A DNA stretch of 64,000 nt from Gloeobacter morelensis MG652769 (GTDB lineage Bacteria > Cyanobacteriota > Cyanobacteriia > Gloeobacterales > Gloeobacteraceae). The stretch spans positions 2,480,001 to 2,544,000 of the forward strand of contig NZ_CP063845.1 in NCBI RefSeq assembly GCF_021018745.1, given 5' to 3'. Position numbers and translations under genes: made by a program. The notes beneath the pieces are model-generated. The model did not search any database and was not told where the DNA came from. It saw only the letters and a list, made by a program, of their open reading frames with translations. Below are positions 24,705 through 33,229 of this stretch, in pieces (positions within the stretch are counted from its first letter, which is position 1; each line of letters begins with the position of its first letter).

Positions 24705-25301
24705 TCAATCTTCAAAGTCGCCCGGATCCTCCAGATAACCCGCCACCTGCGGCTCCTGCAGTTGCCTGCGGCCGGGACGGCGCTGCAGGGCGGGGCGCAC
24801 CGTCATCTTGCGCCGCTCCGAAGCTGTCAAGATCGCCGCCTCGGTCGCCTCCAGAGCTTCGATCCATTTCAATTCGAACTCAGAGTCCTCCCCGGCCGTT
24901 TCGACAAAGATGGTCCCAAAGTCAAAGCCCAGCACTTTGGAAGATTCGACGTTCTGCAAATTGCTCAAATCGACATTGCGCCGACAGGGAGCGAGCACCC
25001 CGGCGCGGGTAACCAGGCGGTGGGTGGTGAGCACGTAGGCGGTGGTCAGCCAGCACAACCACTGCCAGCCGGTGAGGGCTGCTCCCCCCAAAGTCAACGC
25101 GAGCCCGAGCGGCACAGCGTAATCGATCATCTGCGGCGCAATCAGCCCGGCGAGCGGTAGCGAGGTGATCCCGGCGATGAGCACCGAAGGACCGGTGCTC
25201 ACGTACATCCAGACAAAAGGCCGGATCTCCAGCAGAACCGATTCGTCGTCGAAGAGCTTGACCCGGGCAATGTTGGTGGTCTTGGCGGTGAATTCTTGCA
25301 T
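24705..25301 (-). CDS. bacterial PH-domain membrane protein
   Basis: A 198-residue protein with two membrane helices near residues 35-60 and 65-85 and a bPH_2 (YdbT-like) domain. The domain shows TTAYVLTTHRLVTRAGVLAP, RRNVDLSNLQNVESSK and LGFDFGTIFVETAGED. Such proteins are membrane associated and of unknown role. The C-terminal 40 residues are basic and flexible. It is convergent with the FHA gene and 39 bases upstream of the next minus-strand gene. Confidence 0.82.
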   Translation of the reverse strand: MQEFTAKTTNIARVKLFDDESVLLEIRPFVWMYVSTGPSVLIAGITSLPLAGLIAPQMIDYAVPLGLALTLGGAALTGWQWLCWLTTAYVLTTHRLVTRAGVLAPCRRNVDLSNLQNVESSKVLGFDFGTIFVETAGEDSEFELKWIEALEATEAAILTASERRKMTVRPALQRRPGRRQLQEPQVAGYLEDPGDFED

Positions 25302-25340
25302 GGCGAGCCTTGAATAAAAGTACTGGCGCAGACTACCGGT

Positions 25341-26138
25341 TCAGTCCCGAGTGGAGACTTTGCCCTGAGGACCGATCCACACGAGTGTCTCGACGGCGGG
25401 CGGCCAGGGAAAAGGGCCGGCCCAGTAGGTGCAGCCGGGTCCGCAGGGAGTGCGCACGTACAGCTCGAAGTACCCCTTGCCCTCTACTTCGTCCACGCGC
25501 GTGTGCTTGATTTTTTGTTTGCCGTTGCAGACGACCGACTGCCCGACTTTGAAGCGCTGGGCCGCAGGCAGCGAAAACTCCGTAAAGCCGTTGAAATCGA
25601 AATTGACGTGATCGACCAGTTGGCCCAAAAAACAGCTGCTCAGCCCGAGGCTTTCCACCGTGTTGAGCCCGAGGCCAGGAATGTCGGCCAGCGGTATATC
25701 GGTGATGTCGGGAATCTTTTCTAGGGCCAGTGAGCCCAGACCGGCAAGCGAACCGATGGGACTATCCAGAAACCCGGCAGGCAAATAGCCCTGCGCTACA
25801 GCCTGGGACAGGGTGAGATTCCGGCAGGCGGCCGCCACCGGGCAGCTCGACTTGAGCGAGGGCACATCTTTGAGCAGCACCTTTGAAAGCCCCGGAAAAT
25901 CGCGCACACTCACCCCGCCCGCCCCGGCAATCTGCCCTAACTGCAACTTCTCAGAGCCGGGCAGGTACTGCAGCGACAGGGTCTGCAGCGCCTCGGGCAC
26001 ATCCTCTAAAAGCACCTTGCCCGGATCGACCGCCGGCGGTCCTGCCGCCCGCACCGCCAGCGAAGCGGCTCCCCAGGCCGCAACCGCCAGCGCCGCCGCC
26101 CACATCGGCAGCTTGCGGGCCATTCTCGGTATGTTCAT
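25341..26138 (-). CDS. secreted protein with degenerate leucine/proline repeats
   Basis: A 265-residue exported protein. A signal peptide (RKLPMWAAALAVAAWGAASL) is followed by repeated short units ending in IPGL or VPSL (FPGLSKVLLKDVPSLKSSCP; PLADIPGLGLNTVESLG), then a cysteine-bearing beta-rich domain (VVCNGKQKIKHTRV; TPCGPGCTYWAGPFPWPP). The family is unknown to me. Its signal peptide puts it in the periplasm or outside. It could serve the T4SS nearby, but only loose context supports that. Confidence 0.62.
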   Translation of the reverse strand: MNIPRMARKLPMWAAALAVAAWGAASLAVRAAGPPAVDPGKVLLEDVPEALQTLSLQYLPGSEKLQLGQIAGAGGVSVRDFPGLSKVLLKDVPSLKSSCPVAAACRNLTLSQAVAQGYLPAGFLDSPIGSLAGLGSLALEKIPDITDIPLADIPGLGLNTVESLGLSSCFLGQLVDHVNFDFNGFTEFSLPAAQRFKVGQSVVCNGKQKIKHTRVDEVEGKGYFELYVRTPCGPGCTYWAGPFPWPPAVETLVWIGPQGKVSTRD

Positions 26139-26411
26139 AAACCGTACCTGCGTGGAAAGATCTCAAACCATTCGAGGGCGATTCGTGGGCTGCCGGGTGG
26201 AAAGTGGAGCAGATTATTTCTTTATATAAGTTTATCTAAGCACCCAGATTGGCTCAGCAAGAGCATTTGAGCAACTGGAAAAACTTCGCGAAGAAAAAAA
26301 TCGCCGGCTTGTGAGCCGAAATGCGCCGGTGCTGCGCGCTTTTTTCTCGAGAGCGTTGCGCAACGGCTTTCACTATTTGCCTCACTGCCGTCGTTATATG
26401 GAACCTGACTT

Positions 26412-27089
26412 ATGAGCTTGCAACAGGCATGTCCAGAAGCCGCTTCAGCCCCTTTGCGCCGCGACGCCATGAGCGCCGCCATTCGCCGCACCCTCACCCC
26501 CGAAGTGGTCCGCTATCTGTGGAGACGCCTGCGCGGTTTCGGCTACGCCAGAACTATCGAACGCGACGAAATTGATCAGTACATTCAAATTGCCGCCTGG
26601 AAGGTCCTGCAGAGCGAACCGGAACTGGCGGGCCAGACCCATATGGTGGGCATCAAGATCTACAACAAACTGCTCGACCTGCTGCGCAACAGCGGTCGGG
26701 AAAAATTGGGCATGGGCCTGCGCAAGCAGACCGCCCGCTTCTGGCAGCAGACCGTTCAGGGCCTCAATCTGGATATTGGGGTGCGGGTGTACTGCCTGAA
26801 TGTGACTGCGACGCCTATGGACAAACTGGCGCGCGAGACGGTGCGCCGAGAACTGGTTGTGCAGTTGCACGCCCTGGGTAGGACAGCCCGCGGAGCCCAA
26901 CTGCAAAGCAAACTCCTGCGCGCCCGCGCCGAGCGGCTTACCACCCTGGTGGTGCGCTCGAAGCGGGTGCTCACACCGCTGGTGCGCCTGGCGGCCGAGG
27001 AGATGGGATCGTCCCTCGAAGGCATCCGGCTTTTTCAAGAGGCGGTCGAAGACTTCCAGCAGGAGCGGGGCGTCTCGCTGTGCGCTTGA
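26412..27089 (+). CDS. sigma-70 region-2-like protein, degenerate
   Basis: A 225-residue protein. Residues 50-100 (EIDQYIQIAAWKVLQSEPEL then YNKLLDLLRNSGREKLGMGL) resemble sigma-70 region 2 (the ...D..Q...W ... I..N...D..R pattern). The following helical part lacks a clear region 4. A last helix (LEGIRLFQEAVEDFQQER) ends the protein. It overlaps the GT-C gene by 10 bases, indicating coupling. The sigma link is inference; a plain helical DNA-binding protein is possible. An in-frame ATG at 26469 is an alternative start. Confidence 0.5.
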   Translation: MSLQQACPEAASAPLRRDAMSAAIRRTLTPEVVRYLWRRLRGFGYARTIERDEIDQYIQIAAWKVLQSEPELAGQTHMVGIKIYNKLLDLLRNSGREKLGMGLRKQTARFWQQTVQGLNLDIGVRVYCLNVTATPMDKLARETVRRELVVQLHALGRTARGAQLQSKLLRARAERLTTLVVRSKRVLTPLVRLAAEEMGSSLEGIRLFQEAVEDFQQERGVSLCA

Positions 27090-28672
27090 TCTTTAGAGCC
27101 GGTGGAAAAAGTCTCCAGTTTTCGACGCTGGCGGTTTTCGTCTGCTTCGGCGCTCTGTACGCACTTGTGCAGTCTTCGGCCTCCTGGAACGATCCGGACG
27201 GCTTCTACCACGCCCGGATGATCGATTTTTTGGGCAAGGGCGAACTGGTGCGCCACTTTCGCTGGTTGCCCCACACGGTGCTGGAGCAACACTTCAGCAA
27301 CCAGCACCTGCTCTACCACCTGCTGGTGGTACCCCTCAGTTGGGTATGGCCGGTACCGGTGGCGATGAAAATCTTCGCCGCCACCACCGCCGCCGCCGCC
27401 GTCGCCGCTCTGTATGCCGTCCTGCGCCGGGTGGGAGCGCCGGTGCCTTTGCTGTGGGCTTTGTGCTTCGGCCTGAGTGCCCTGGTGGCCTACCGGCTCA
27501 ACCTGCCCAAAAGCGACGCCCTCGCCGTGCTGTTGCAACTGGGGGTAATCGCCGCCTGGTGGTGGACAGGCCGCGCCCGGCCGGTGCTGCTGGTGGCCCT
27601 GGGCTGGATTTATGGTCTTACCCACGGCAGCTGGCCGATGGCGATGCTGATTGCTCTACTTGCTACCGGCGCCCGGGTGGCCACTGCTCCTGCTGGCCAG
27701 GGGCGCGCCGCGCTGCGCCGGGAGGCACCGGCCCTTGGGGCCACCGCGGTCGGGCTTGCTGCCGGGATGGTCCTCAATCCGTACTTTCCGGCCAACGGCC
27801 AGTGGGCCTGGTATCAAATCGTCGAGATCGCCGTGCTGGGGGGGAATGCCGGGGTGCAGGCGGGGGCTGAGTGGTACCCGCTGCCGTGGAGTCTGCTTAT
27901 CAGCGGCTGCGCGCCGCTGCTGGTGGCGGTTGGTGCCGGGCTCGCCCTCACCTGGCAGGCCCATACAAGCCGGCGGATCGATTGGTGCACCCGGGAAGGT
28001 TGGCTGGCATTGTTTTTCGGACTGTGTGCCGGGCTTACCTGGGCGATGACGTTGCGCTCCGGCCGCCATGTGGTCTACGGCTCGCTGTACCTGGCACTTT
28101 TTGGTGGGGCGCTATGGCGGTTGCTTGCTGTGCAGGCACCGGTATGTTTGGAGCAGACCCGCGCCTGGATGGGGGTTCATCGCTGGCCCACCCGGCTGTT
28201 GGCGACAGCGCTCGCCGCCGCTTTGCTGTACAACCCGGTATTGCTGTGGCAAAGCCGCCACGGCACCCCCTGGAACTATCTGCAACGAGCCGCCGCTTAT
28301 CTGGAGTCCCACTCCCGCCCCGGCGAGCTTGTCTACAACTGCAGCTTCGATGTCTTTCCAAAGTTGTTTTACTGGAACGCTCATAACCACTACCTTTCCG
28401 GCCTCGATCCGCGCTTTTTCTACCAGCGCCACCCGCAAGCGGCCCTGGCCTACGAAAAGCCTGAGCCCTCGCTGGCGCAACTGGTGAACTTGATGGATCG
28501 GTTCGGGGCGCGCTATGTGCTTATCGAACTGGATGGTCCGCGACCGATGAAGCATCTGCAGAGCGCCCTGCGCGCCAATAGTCGGCAAGTGCGGCTGGTC
28601 TATCAAGATTCTGAAGCGCTCATCTACGAGCGGGCAGGCAGTGCACAGCAGCCTCGGCCCCCTGCCCTCTAA
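27080..28672 (+). CDS. GT-C-type polytopic membrane protein
   Basis: A 530-residue membrane protein with about ten helices. Early residues include NDPDGFYHARM (37-47), a first-loop DxD-like motif seen in STT3/AglB-like and other GT-C glycosyltransferases. A C-terminal soluble domain starts near residue 400 (AYLESHSRPGELVYNCSFDV). It should use a polyprenyl-phosphate sugar donor at the membrane. A GTG start overlaps the preceding sigma-like gene, and a polyprenyl-phosphate-sugar synthase-like gene follows after about 120 bases. Acceptor unknown. Confidence 0.65.
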   Translation: MRLIFRAGGKSLQFSTLAVFVCFGALYALVQSSASWNDPDGFYHARMIDFLGKGELVRHFRWLPHTVLEQHFSNQHLLYHLLVVPLSWVWPVPVAMKIFAATTAAAAVAALYAVLRRVGAPVPLLWALCFGLSALVAYRLNLPKSDALAVLLQLGVIAAWWWTGRARPVLLVALGWIYGLTHGSWPMAMLIALLATGARVATAPAGQGRAALRREAPALGATAVGLAAGMVLNPYFPANGQWAWYQIVEIAVLGGNAGVQAGAEWYPLPWSLLISGCAPLLVAVGAGLALTWQAHTSRRIDWCTREGWLALFFGLCAGLTWAMTLRSGRHVVYGSLYLALFGGALWRLLAVQAPVCLEQTRAWMGVHRWPTRLLATALAAALLYNPVLLWQSRHGTPWNYLQRAAAYLESHSRPGELVYNCSFDVFPKLFYWNAHNHYLSGLDPRFFYQRHPQAALAYEKPEPSLAQLVNLMDRFGARYVLIELDGPRPMKHLQSALRANSRQVRLVYQDSEALIYERAGSAQQPRPPAL

Positions 28673-28793
28673 GTCGTAGAGGCGGCGGCTGCCGCAGACC
28701 GCTTCGCCTTTGAGAATTGTCAACTGCCGAAAGTCCAACGTGCCGTCGGGGAGCCACTCCCACGGCACCACCCCTCCTTTGGAGAAGATTGCC

Positions 28794-29540
28794 ATGTCGA
28801 ATACGTCGATGACCCTCGTGGTACCCGCCCGCAACGAGGCCGCCCATCTCGACTGGGTATTGCCCACCGCCCACGCCGCCCTGCCCGCCAACACCCTGCT
28901 GGTGCTCGCCGACAGCGCTTCTACCGACGACACCCCGGCGGTGGCCCGCTCCTGGCTCGCGCACCTTCCCAACCTGCGCTACTGGCGCGCCGAGAAGCCC
29001 GGCAAAGGTCTTGCCGTCCGCGAGGCGTGGCGCGCCTTTCCGGCCGACTATCTGGCGTTTATGGACGCGGATCTGGCTACGGATCTGGCGGCTTTGCCGC
29101 GGCTGAAGTCCGCCCTCGACCGGGCCGACCTCGCCATCGGCAGCCGCCGCCATCCCCTGTCGCGGGTCCAGCGGCCGCTGCTGCGCCGGCTGGTCTCCCG
29201 CTGCTTTGGAGGGGTACTGCATAGCTATTTTCCAGACCTACCTTACCGGGATACGACCTGTGGCTTCAAAGGGATACGCGCGGAAGTTTTCCGGCAACTG
29301 GAGCCGCTGGTATTGAACGAACAGTGGTTTTTTGACACTGAGCTGGTGCTGCACGCCCACTGGCAGGGCCACGCCGTGCGCGAACTGGCCATTCGCTGGC
29401 GCGAAGAGCCGTCGCGCCCTTCGAGTGTGCATCTGCTGCGCGTCAGCTGCGAGTATCTCCAGGAGCTGAACCGGCTTTGCCGGTTGCGGCAGATAACGCC
29501 CCCGGCACACCATAAAGCGCAGGCGACGGTTTTGCGCTGA
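28794..29540 (+). CDS. GT2 glycosyltransferase, DPM1/ALG5-like
   Basis: A 248-residue GT-A enzyme. Key motifs are LVVPARNEAAHL, DSASTDDTPAV, EKPGKGLAVREAW and AFMDADLATDL (DxD metal site), then TTCGFKGIRAEVFRQL and WFFDTELVLHAH. This set is typical of dolichyl- or polyprenyl-phosphate sugar synthases. It would make the lipid-linked donor used by the GT-C protein encoded upstream. The ATG at 28794 has a GGAG site nine bases ahead. No C-terminal membrane helix is seen, so it is probably peripheral. Confidence 0.85.
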   Translation: MSNTSMTLVVPARNEAAHLDWVLPTAHAALPANTLLVLADSASTDDTPAVARSWLAHLPNLRYWRAEKPGKGLAVREAWRAFPADYLAFMDADLATDLAALPRLKSALDRADLAIGSRRHPLSRVQRPLLRRLVSRCFGGVLHSYFPDLPYRDTTCGFKGIRAEVFRQLEPLVLNEQWFFDTELVLHAHWQGHAVRELAIRWREEPSRPSSVHLLRVSCEYLQELNRLCRLRQITPPAHHKAQATVLR

Positions 29541-29556
29541 GCACAGCACAAGCCAG

Positions 29557-29592
29557 GTGAAGCAGCACCGGCATCAGCTGGTGCTGCTTCAC
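29557..29592 (+). terminator. hairpin after the GT2 gene
   Basis: GTGAAGCAGCACC pairs perfectly with GGTGCTGCTTCAC (13 base pairs). There is no long T-tract afterwards. The remainder of 29593-29858 holds another imperfect hairpin at about 29750-29786 and no gene I can support. Confidence 0.5.
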
Positions 29593-29858
29593 TGTCTTCG
29601 GGCAATACCAAAAAACATCATGGTCCCCGAGCAAATTGTGCAATCAGCAGCGTCCGCTTTGCCCAACATCCGTGTGCCCTGCCGCCGCAGCAACGTCCGT
29701 CCCAGCTTGCCGTGTCATTGCAAGTTCTCCATCGATGCCCTTCTGCTTCCTGGGGCGCAACCGTTCGTCGGTGCGCCCCCCAGGACACGTATTTCTGTCA
29801 CTCACTACTGCTGAACCACAGCCCCGCAGTTTACCTGCAATTCCATCTGGAGAAAACC

Positions 29859-31580
29859 ATGCATCAAGATCAACATCTTCCCGAAACCACCGCTGCCGAT
29901 CTCGAAGCGCAATTGCCCGTTCGCCCAACTTCCTCCCACAGTCGCCGCGCCTTTTTAGGCCGCCTCGGTGCCGTCACCGCCGCCTCGGCGGCGATGGGCC
30001 TCACCGGCCCCGCCTTAGACGGCAAACCCGCCGCCGCCCGCGCCGCCGGTTTTTCCGGAGCCACCAGCTTCGCCCGCCGCCGGGCGCAGGCTTTCAACCT
30101 TCGGGTGGCGGCGGCCAGATTCCAGAAAGACCAGTTCTCTTTTAGCCACCCCGACAATGGCGATGAGGCTCTTTATGCCGATCGCAATTACTTCGCCAGC
30201 TACAGCAAAGGTCTGCCCCATAACGATCTGGGCGAGGTGGACCCGCAAGCTTACCGGGCATTGCTCAAGGCGATCCGATCGGGCCGCTTCGAGGATTTTG
30301 AGGCGATCCCGCTCGGGGGTACCAGGAAGCTCGACAACCCTGCTGCTACCTACTCCTTTGAACTGGAAGGTCAGGACGCCTGGGGATTGACGCTTCCGCC
30401 GGTGCCGACTTTCGCAAGCGCCGAATTCGCTGCGGAGGTGGTGGAAAACTACTGGGCCGCTCTGGTGCGCGACGTTCCCTATGCAGCTTACGACAGCGAT
30501 CCGCTCATTGCGGCGGCGTGCGAAGATCTCTCCCGGTTCTCCGATTTTCGTGGTCCTAAAGACAACGGCCGCGTCACCCCCGCAACTTTTGCCCGCACGG
30601 GTCTTCCCGGTGAATTGAGCGGGCCGCTCGTCTCGCAGTTGCTGCTGTACGATATTCCTGCGATTGGTCCCCGGGCGCCGGTCACCCAGAAGGGCCTCTT
30701 CCAGGTTGCAGGGGCGGAGTTTCTGACCACCTACGCCGAGTGGCTCAACGTCCAGAGGGGAAATTCCGGCTCCGGCAAATCATCTTCCGACACCGAAGCC
30801 AGATACCTCTACAACGGGCGGGCGCAGGGAGATTACCAGCGCGGCGCCACCTCGGTGCAGTTTGTCGGCGACGTGGGCCGCATCCTCTGGGATCTCGGCA
30901 GCGAGGCGCTCGATCCGGCCAATCCTTATCTCAACTCCCGCACCCAGGATCCTGCGGCCACCTTTGGGGAAGCGGATTTGCTGGGTCTTATCGCGCTGGT
31001 GGCGAACCTGGCGGGCAAAGCCACCCTGTTTCAAAAATGGATCGTCCATCGGCGCCCGCGCTCGGAGGCGGCGGGTGGCCGGGTGCATAACCAGCTCATC
31101 GGCGCGGCCAACTATCCGTTCAACTCCGAGCTATTCGATTCTTCGGTATTTGAGCAGGTCTTCAGCCGCTACGGTACATACCTGCTGCCCACACCCCAGC
31201 CCTCCGGCGCCGGCCTGGAGCCGTCCTATCCCCCAACTTCAGTTATCGTCACAGCCGGAGCGGCGACCTTGATGAAGGCGTTTTTCGACGAAGCCTATGT
31301 GCTGCCCGACCCGGTGGTGCCTTCCGCCGACGGCCGGTCGCTGGAGCCCTACCAGGGCTCGGAGGCGCTCACGATCGGAGGCGAATTGAACAAGATGGTC
31401 GGCAACGACGCCTACGCCCGGCTGTGGCGTACCGGCCACTACCGGTCTTGTTCTGTGGCGGCAATTCAACTTGGGGAGGCGATCGCATTGAACGTGCTCA
31501 AGGGTAGAAAAGCCCTGTACGGCGAACCGTTCGCAGGTTTCACCCTCACCCGGTTTGACGGAACGACGGTCACCATCTAA
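29859..31580 (+). CDS. vanadium-dependent haloperoxidase homologue, Tat-exported, degenerate active site
   Basis: A 573-residue protein. A twin-arginine signal (SRRAFLGRLGAVTAASAAMG, near residues 28-47) precedes a vanadium haloperoxidase/PAP2 fold. The first vanadate motif has Lys393 in FQKWIVHRRPRSEAAGG, where the usual R-x-R-P-E reads R-P-R-S-E. The second motif, normally YP(S/A)GHA, reads YPPTSV at 457-462, so the acid-base histidine is replaced by serine. His527 in TGHYRS is retained. ATG at 29859 has a TGGAGA site. Activity is doubtful; it may have a new ligand or be decaying. Confidence 0.83.
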   Translation: MHQDQHLPETTAADLEAQLPVRPTSSHSRRAFLGRLGAVTAASAAMGLTGPALDGKPAAARAAGFSGATSFARRRAQAFNLRVAAARFQKDQFSFSHPDNGDEALYADRNYFASYSKGLPHNDLGEVDPQAYRALLKAIRSGRFEDFEAIPLGGTRKLDNPAATYSFELEGQDAWGLTLPPVPTFASAEFAAEVVENYWAALVRDVPYAAYDSDPLIAAACEDLSRFSDFRGPKDNGRVTPATFARTGLPGELSGPLVSQLLLYDIPAIGPRAPVTQKGLFQVAGAEFLTTYAEWLNVQRGNSGSGKSSSDTEARYLYNGRAQGDYQRGATSVQFVGDVGRILWDLGSEALDPANPYLNSRTQDPAATFGEADLLGLIALVANLAGKATLFQKWIVHRRPRSEAAGGRVHNQLIGAANYPFNSELFDSSVFEQVFSRYGTYLLPTPQPSGAGLEPSYPPTSVIVTAGAATLMKAFFDEAYVLPDPVVPSADGRSLEPYQGSEALTIGGELNKMVGNDAYARLWRTGHYRSCSVAAIQLGEAIALNVLKGRKALYGEPFAGFTLTRFDGTTVTI

Positions 31581-31644
31581 ACGCTGTACATCAGTGCTTC
31601 AGGAGTGCCGATATCACCAAACCGGCACGAGCGGGAGCAAAAGG

Positions 31645-31687
31645 CGGAGGTTCGGATATAAGCACATCTGTGCATCCCGAACCTCCG
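31645..31687 (+). terminator. hairpin after the haloperoxidase gene
   Basis: CGGAGGTTCGG pairs with CCGAACCTCCG, enclosing a smaller GCAC/GTGC stem. It lies between convergent genes ending at 31580 and 31710. No T-tract follows. Confidence 0.5.
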
Positions 31688-31709
31688 TCACCAGGCTCAC
31701 CCGCAATCT

Positions 31710-31955
31710 TCACCGGACGTCAGAAGAGCCTTTTACATATCTGACCCGGCAGCCCAGGTTGGCTACCGAGAGCGATTCGGCCAATTCAGCGGCCATTTCC
31801 TTCCCGTCTAATCTGGGAAGGAAAATGAGCGAGCAGTGCGAGTTGCCCGAGAGGCACAGACCCCTCTGCTCGGCAAAATCGGCCAAAAACCTGACCAGCT
31901 GCTTTGTGAGTTTTGGGTGGCGTATTTCCACCCTGTCATAGGATTGTTGATCCAT
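31710..31955 (-). CDS. small hypothetical protein
   Basis: An 81-residue protein (DRVEIRHPKLTKQLVRFLAD; GNSHCSLIFLPRLDGKEMAA). The ATG at 31955 has an AGGAGAG site at good spacing, which decides the start over the longer frame to 32018. It resembles a small sulfur-carrier or ferredoxin-like fold in size but has no recognised motif. Neighbours give no clue. Confidence 0.55.
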   Translation of the reverse strand: MDQQSYDRVEIRHPKLTKQLVRFLADFAEQRGLCLSGNSHCSLIFLPRLDGKEMAAELAESLSVANLGCRVRYVKGSSDVR

Positions 31956-32354
31956 TCGATTGACTCTCCTTTTGTTCTTGCCCTTCAGGCCCGGCAGCCA
32001 GCCGGGCGTGAAAGGCAATGAGGTTATCCGTTCTTGAAGATTGTCAAGGTGCAGCTGCAGGGCAGGCTACCGCCAAGGATAAAAATCGATGCACACTCTC
32101 GGAGCCGCGCCCGTCGCCAAACCGAAGTTTATCGCATGTCTTCAAGATAGAATAGGGCAACCAGCGAAGAACTAAACACAGCAAAGTTGCGATCAGCTTT
32201 CTAAGCATTAAAATAATTATCTTTGCACTTTATCAGAATAGTTAAATAGCAGCCAGAAAAGCAATGAATGCTTTCTGGCTGCCGTCGGATCGAACCTGGA
32301 GCCGGACACATGAGACTGAATGACGAACTGGTCAGCACCAGCCGCATTCAAGAT
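31956..32354. other. AT-richer gene-free stretch
   Basis: No convincing gene. It holds a small hairpin at 31989-32007 (GCCCGGC/GCCGGGC) and a larger one at 32250-32281 (CAGCCAGAAA with TTTCTGGCTG) that may end the minus-strand pentapeptide transcript. Base composition is lower in GC than the flanking genes. Confidence 0.4.
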
Positions 32355-32927
32355 TTAGCTGACTTTACTCCAACGGAAATCAACACCCCTTGTGAGCGCA
32401 TTAGTTAGAGTAGCACCTTCGAGGTTTGCACCATCGAAGGTCGCGTTGCTGAGATTGGCGTCCTGAAAATTGGCGCCCCGAACATCTGCGCCACGGAGAT
32501 TGGCACCGCTGAGGTCGGAGCATAGAAAGGACGCTCCTCGTAGGTCTGCACCTACAAGGAATATCTCAAACATTCGCGCCCCATTAATACGACAGTCTCG
32601 CATATCTGAAGCCGAGGCTTTAACCTCACACAGATCTGCGAAACTCAAGATGGCTCTGAGCAGTTTTGCCCCAACCAAATTGGCACCCGTCAACTTGGCA
32701 GTTCGCAAAAATGCATCGGTGAGATCTGCGCCGACAAAATTGGCACCTGTGAGGATTGTTGCGTTAAATTTGGCACCGGAAAGGTTGGCGCCAGTAAAAT
32801 CGGCACCAATTAGATTTGCTCCGGTAAATTTGGCACCGGCAAGATCGGCGCAAGTGAATTTTGCACCGGTCAAGTTTGTGCCGGTAAAGTCGGCGAGGGC
32901 AAGGTCCTGCCCAATAAAATTCTGCAT
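32355..32927 (-). CDS. pentapeptide-repeat protein
   Basis: A 190-residue protein built almost entirely of A(D/N)LxG/A-type pentapeptides (ADFTGTNLTGAKFTCADLAG; ANLVGAKLLRAILSFADL), which should fold as a right-handed quadrilateral beta-helix. Some family members mimic DNA and inhibit gyrase; most have no known job. The start at 32927 has an AAAGGAG site. Structured leader copy E3 lies 59 bases upstream. Repeats run to about residue 180 without a separate domain. Confidence 0.88.
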   Translation of the reverse strand: MQNFIGQDLALADFTGTNLTGAKFTCADLAGAKFTGANLIGADFTGANLSGAKFNATILTGANFVGADLTDAFLRTAKLTGANLVGAKLLRAILSFADLCEVKASASDMRDCRINGARMFEIFLVGADLRGASFLCSDLSGANLRGADVRGANFQDANLSNATFDGANLEGATLTNALTRGVDFRWSKVS

Positions 32928-32986
32928 AAGCTCCTTTGCTCTTTTCGTTGATCCCGGTCAGCAGAAGCAAAGCTAAACTTTTGCTC

Positions 32987-33151
32987 CACCGCCCGGAGGC
33001 GAAAGCCGGAAGGGGCGACCCTCGGCGCCGGGCGGTGAATGGGATTGTGTTCGGTCTCGGTTTTCAAGGTGCGACCGCACAGCCACTGCTGCTGTGGGAA
33101 GTCTTCCGTTACTCGTTTTCGAAGGAGCGCCCGCTGCAAATCCGTTTGCAG
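32987..33151 (-). promoter_or_regulatory. structured leader element, copy E3
   Basis: Read on the minus strand: hairpin CTGCAAA-CGGA-TTTGCAG (33151-33134), GGGCGCTCC, then CTGTGC-GGTC-GCACCTTGAAAACCGA (33082 down to 33057), then a long stem CACCGCCCGG/CCGGGCGGTG (33037-32987). The order and the core box match E1 and E2, although the outer stem sequences differ. It precedes a pentapeptide-repeat gene. Confidence 0.7.
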
Positions 33152-33229
33152 GTGAATCATTCTAAAGATGGCAAGGTATGCACCTGCTTTTGGCCAGGAG
33201 CATCGAAAAAATAGGTGCTTCTGTGCAGT

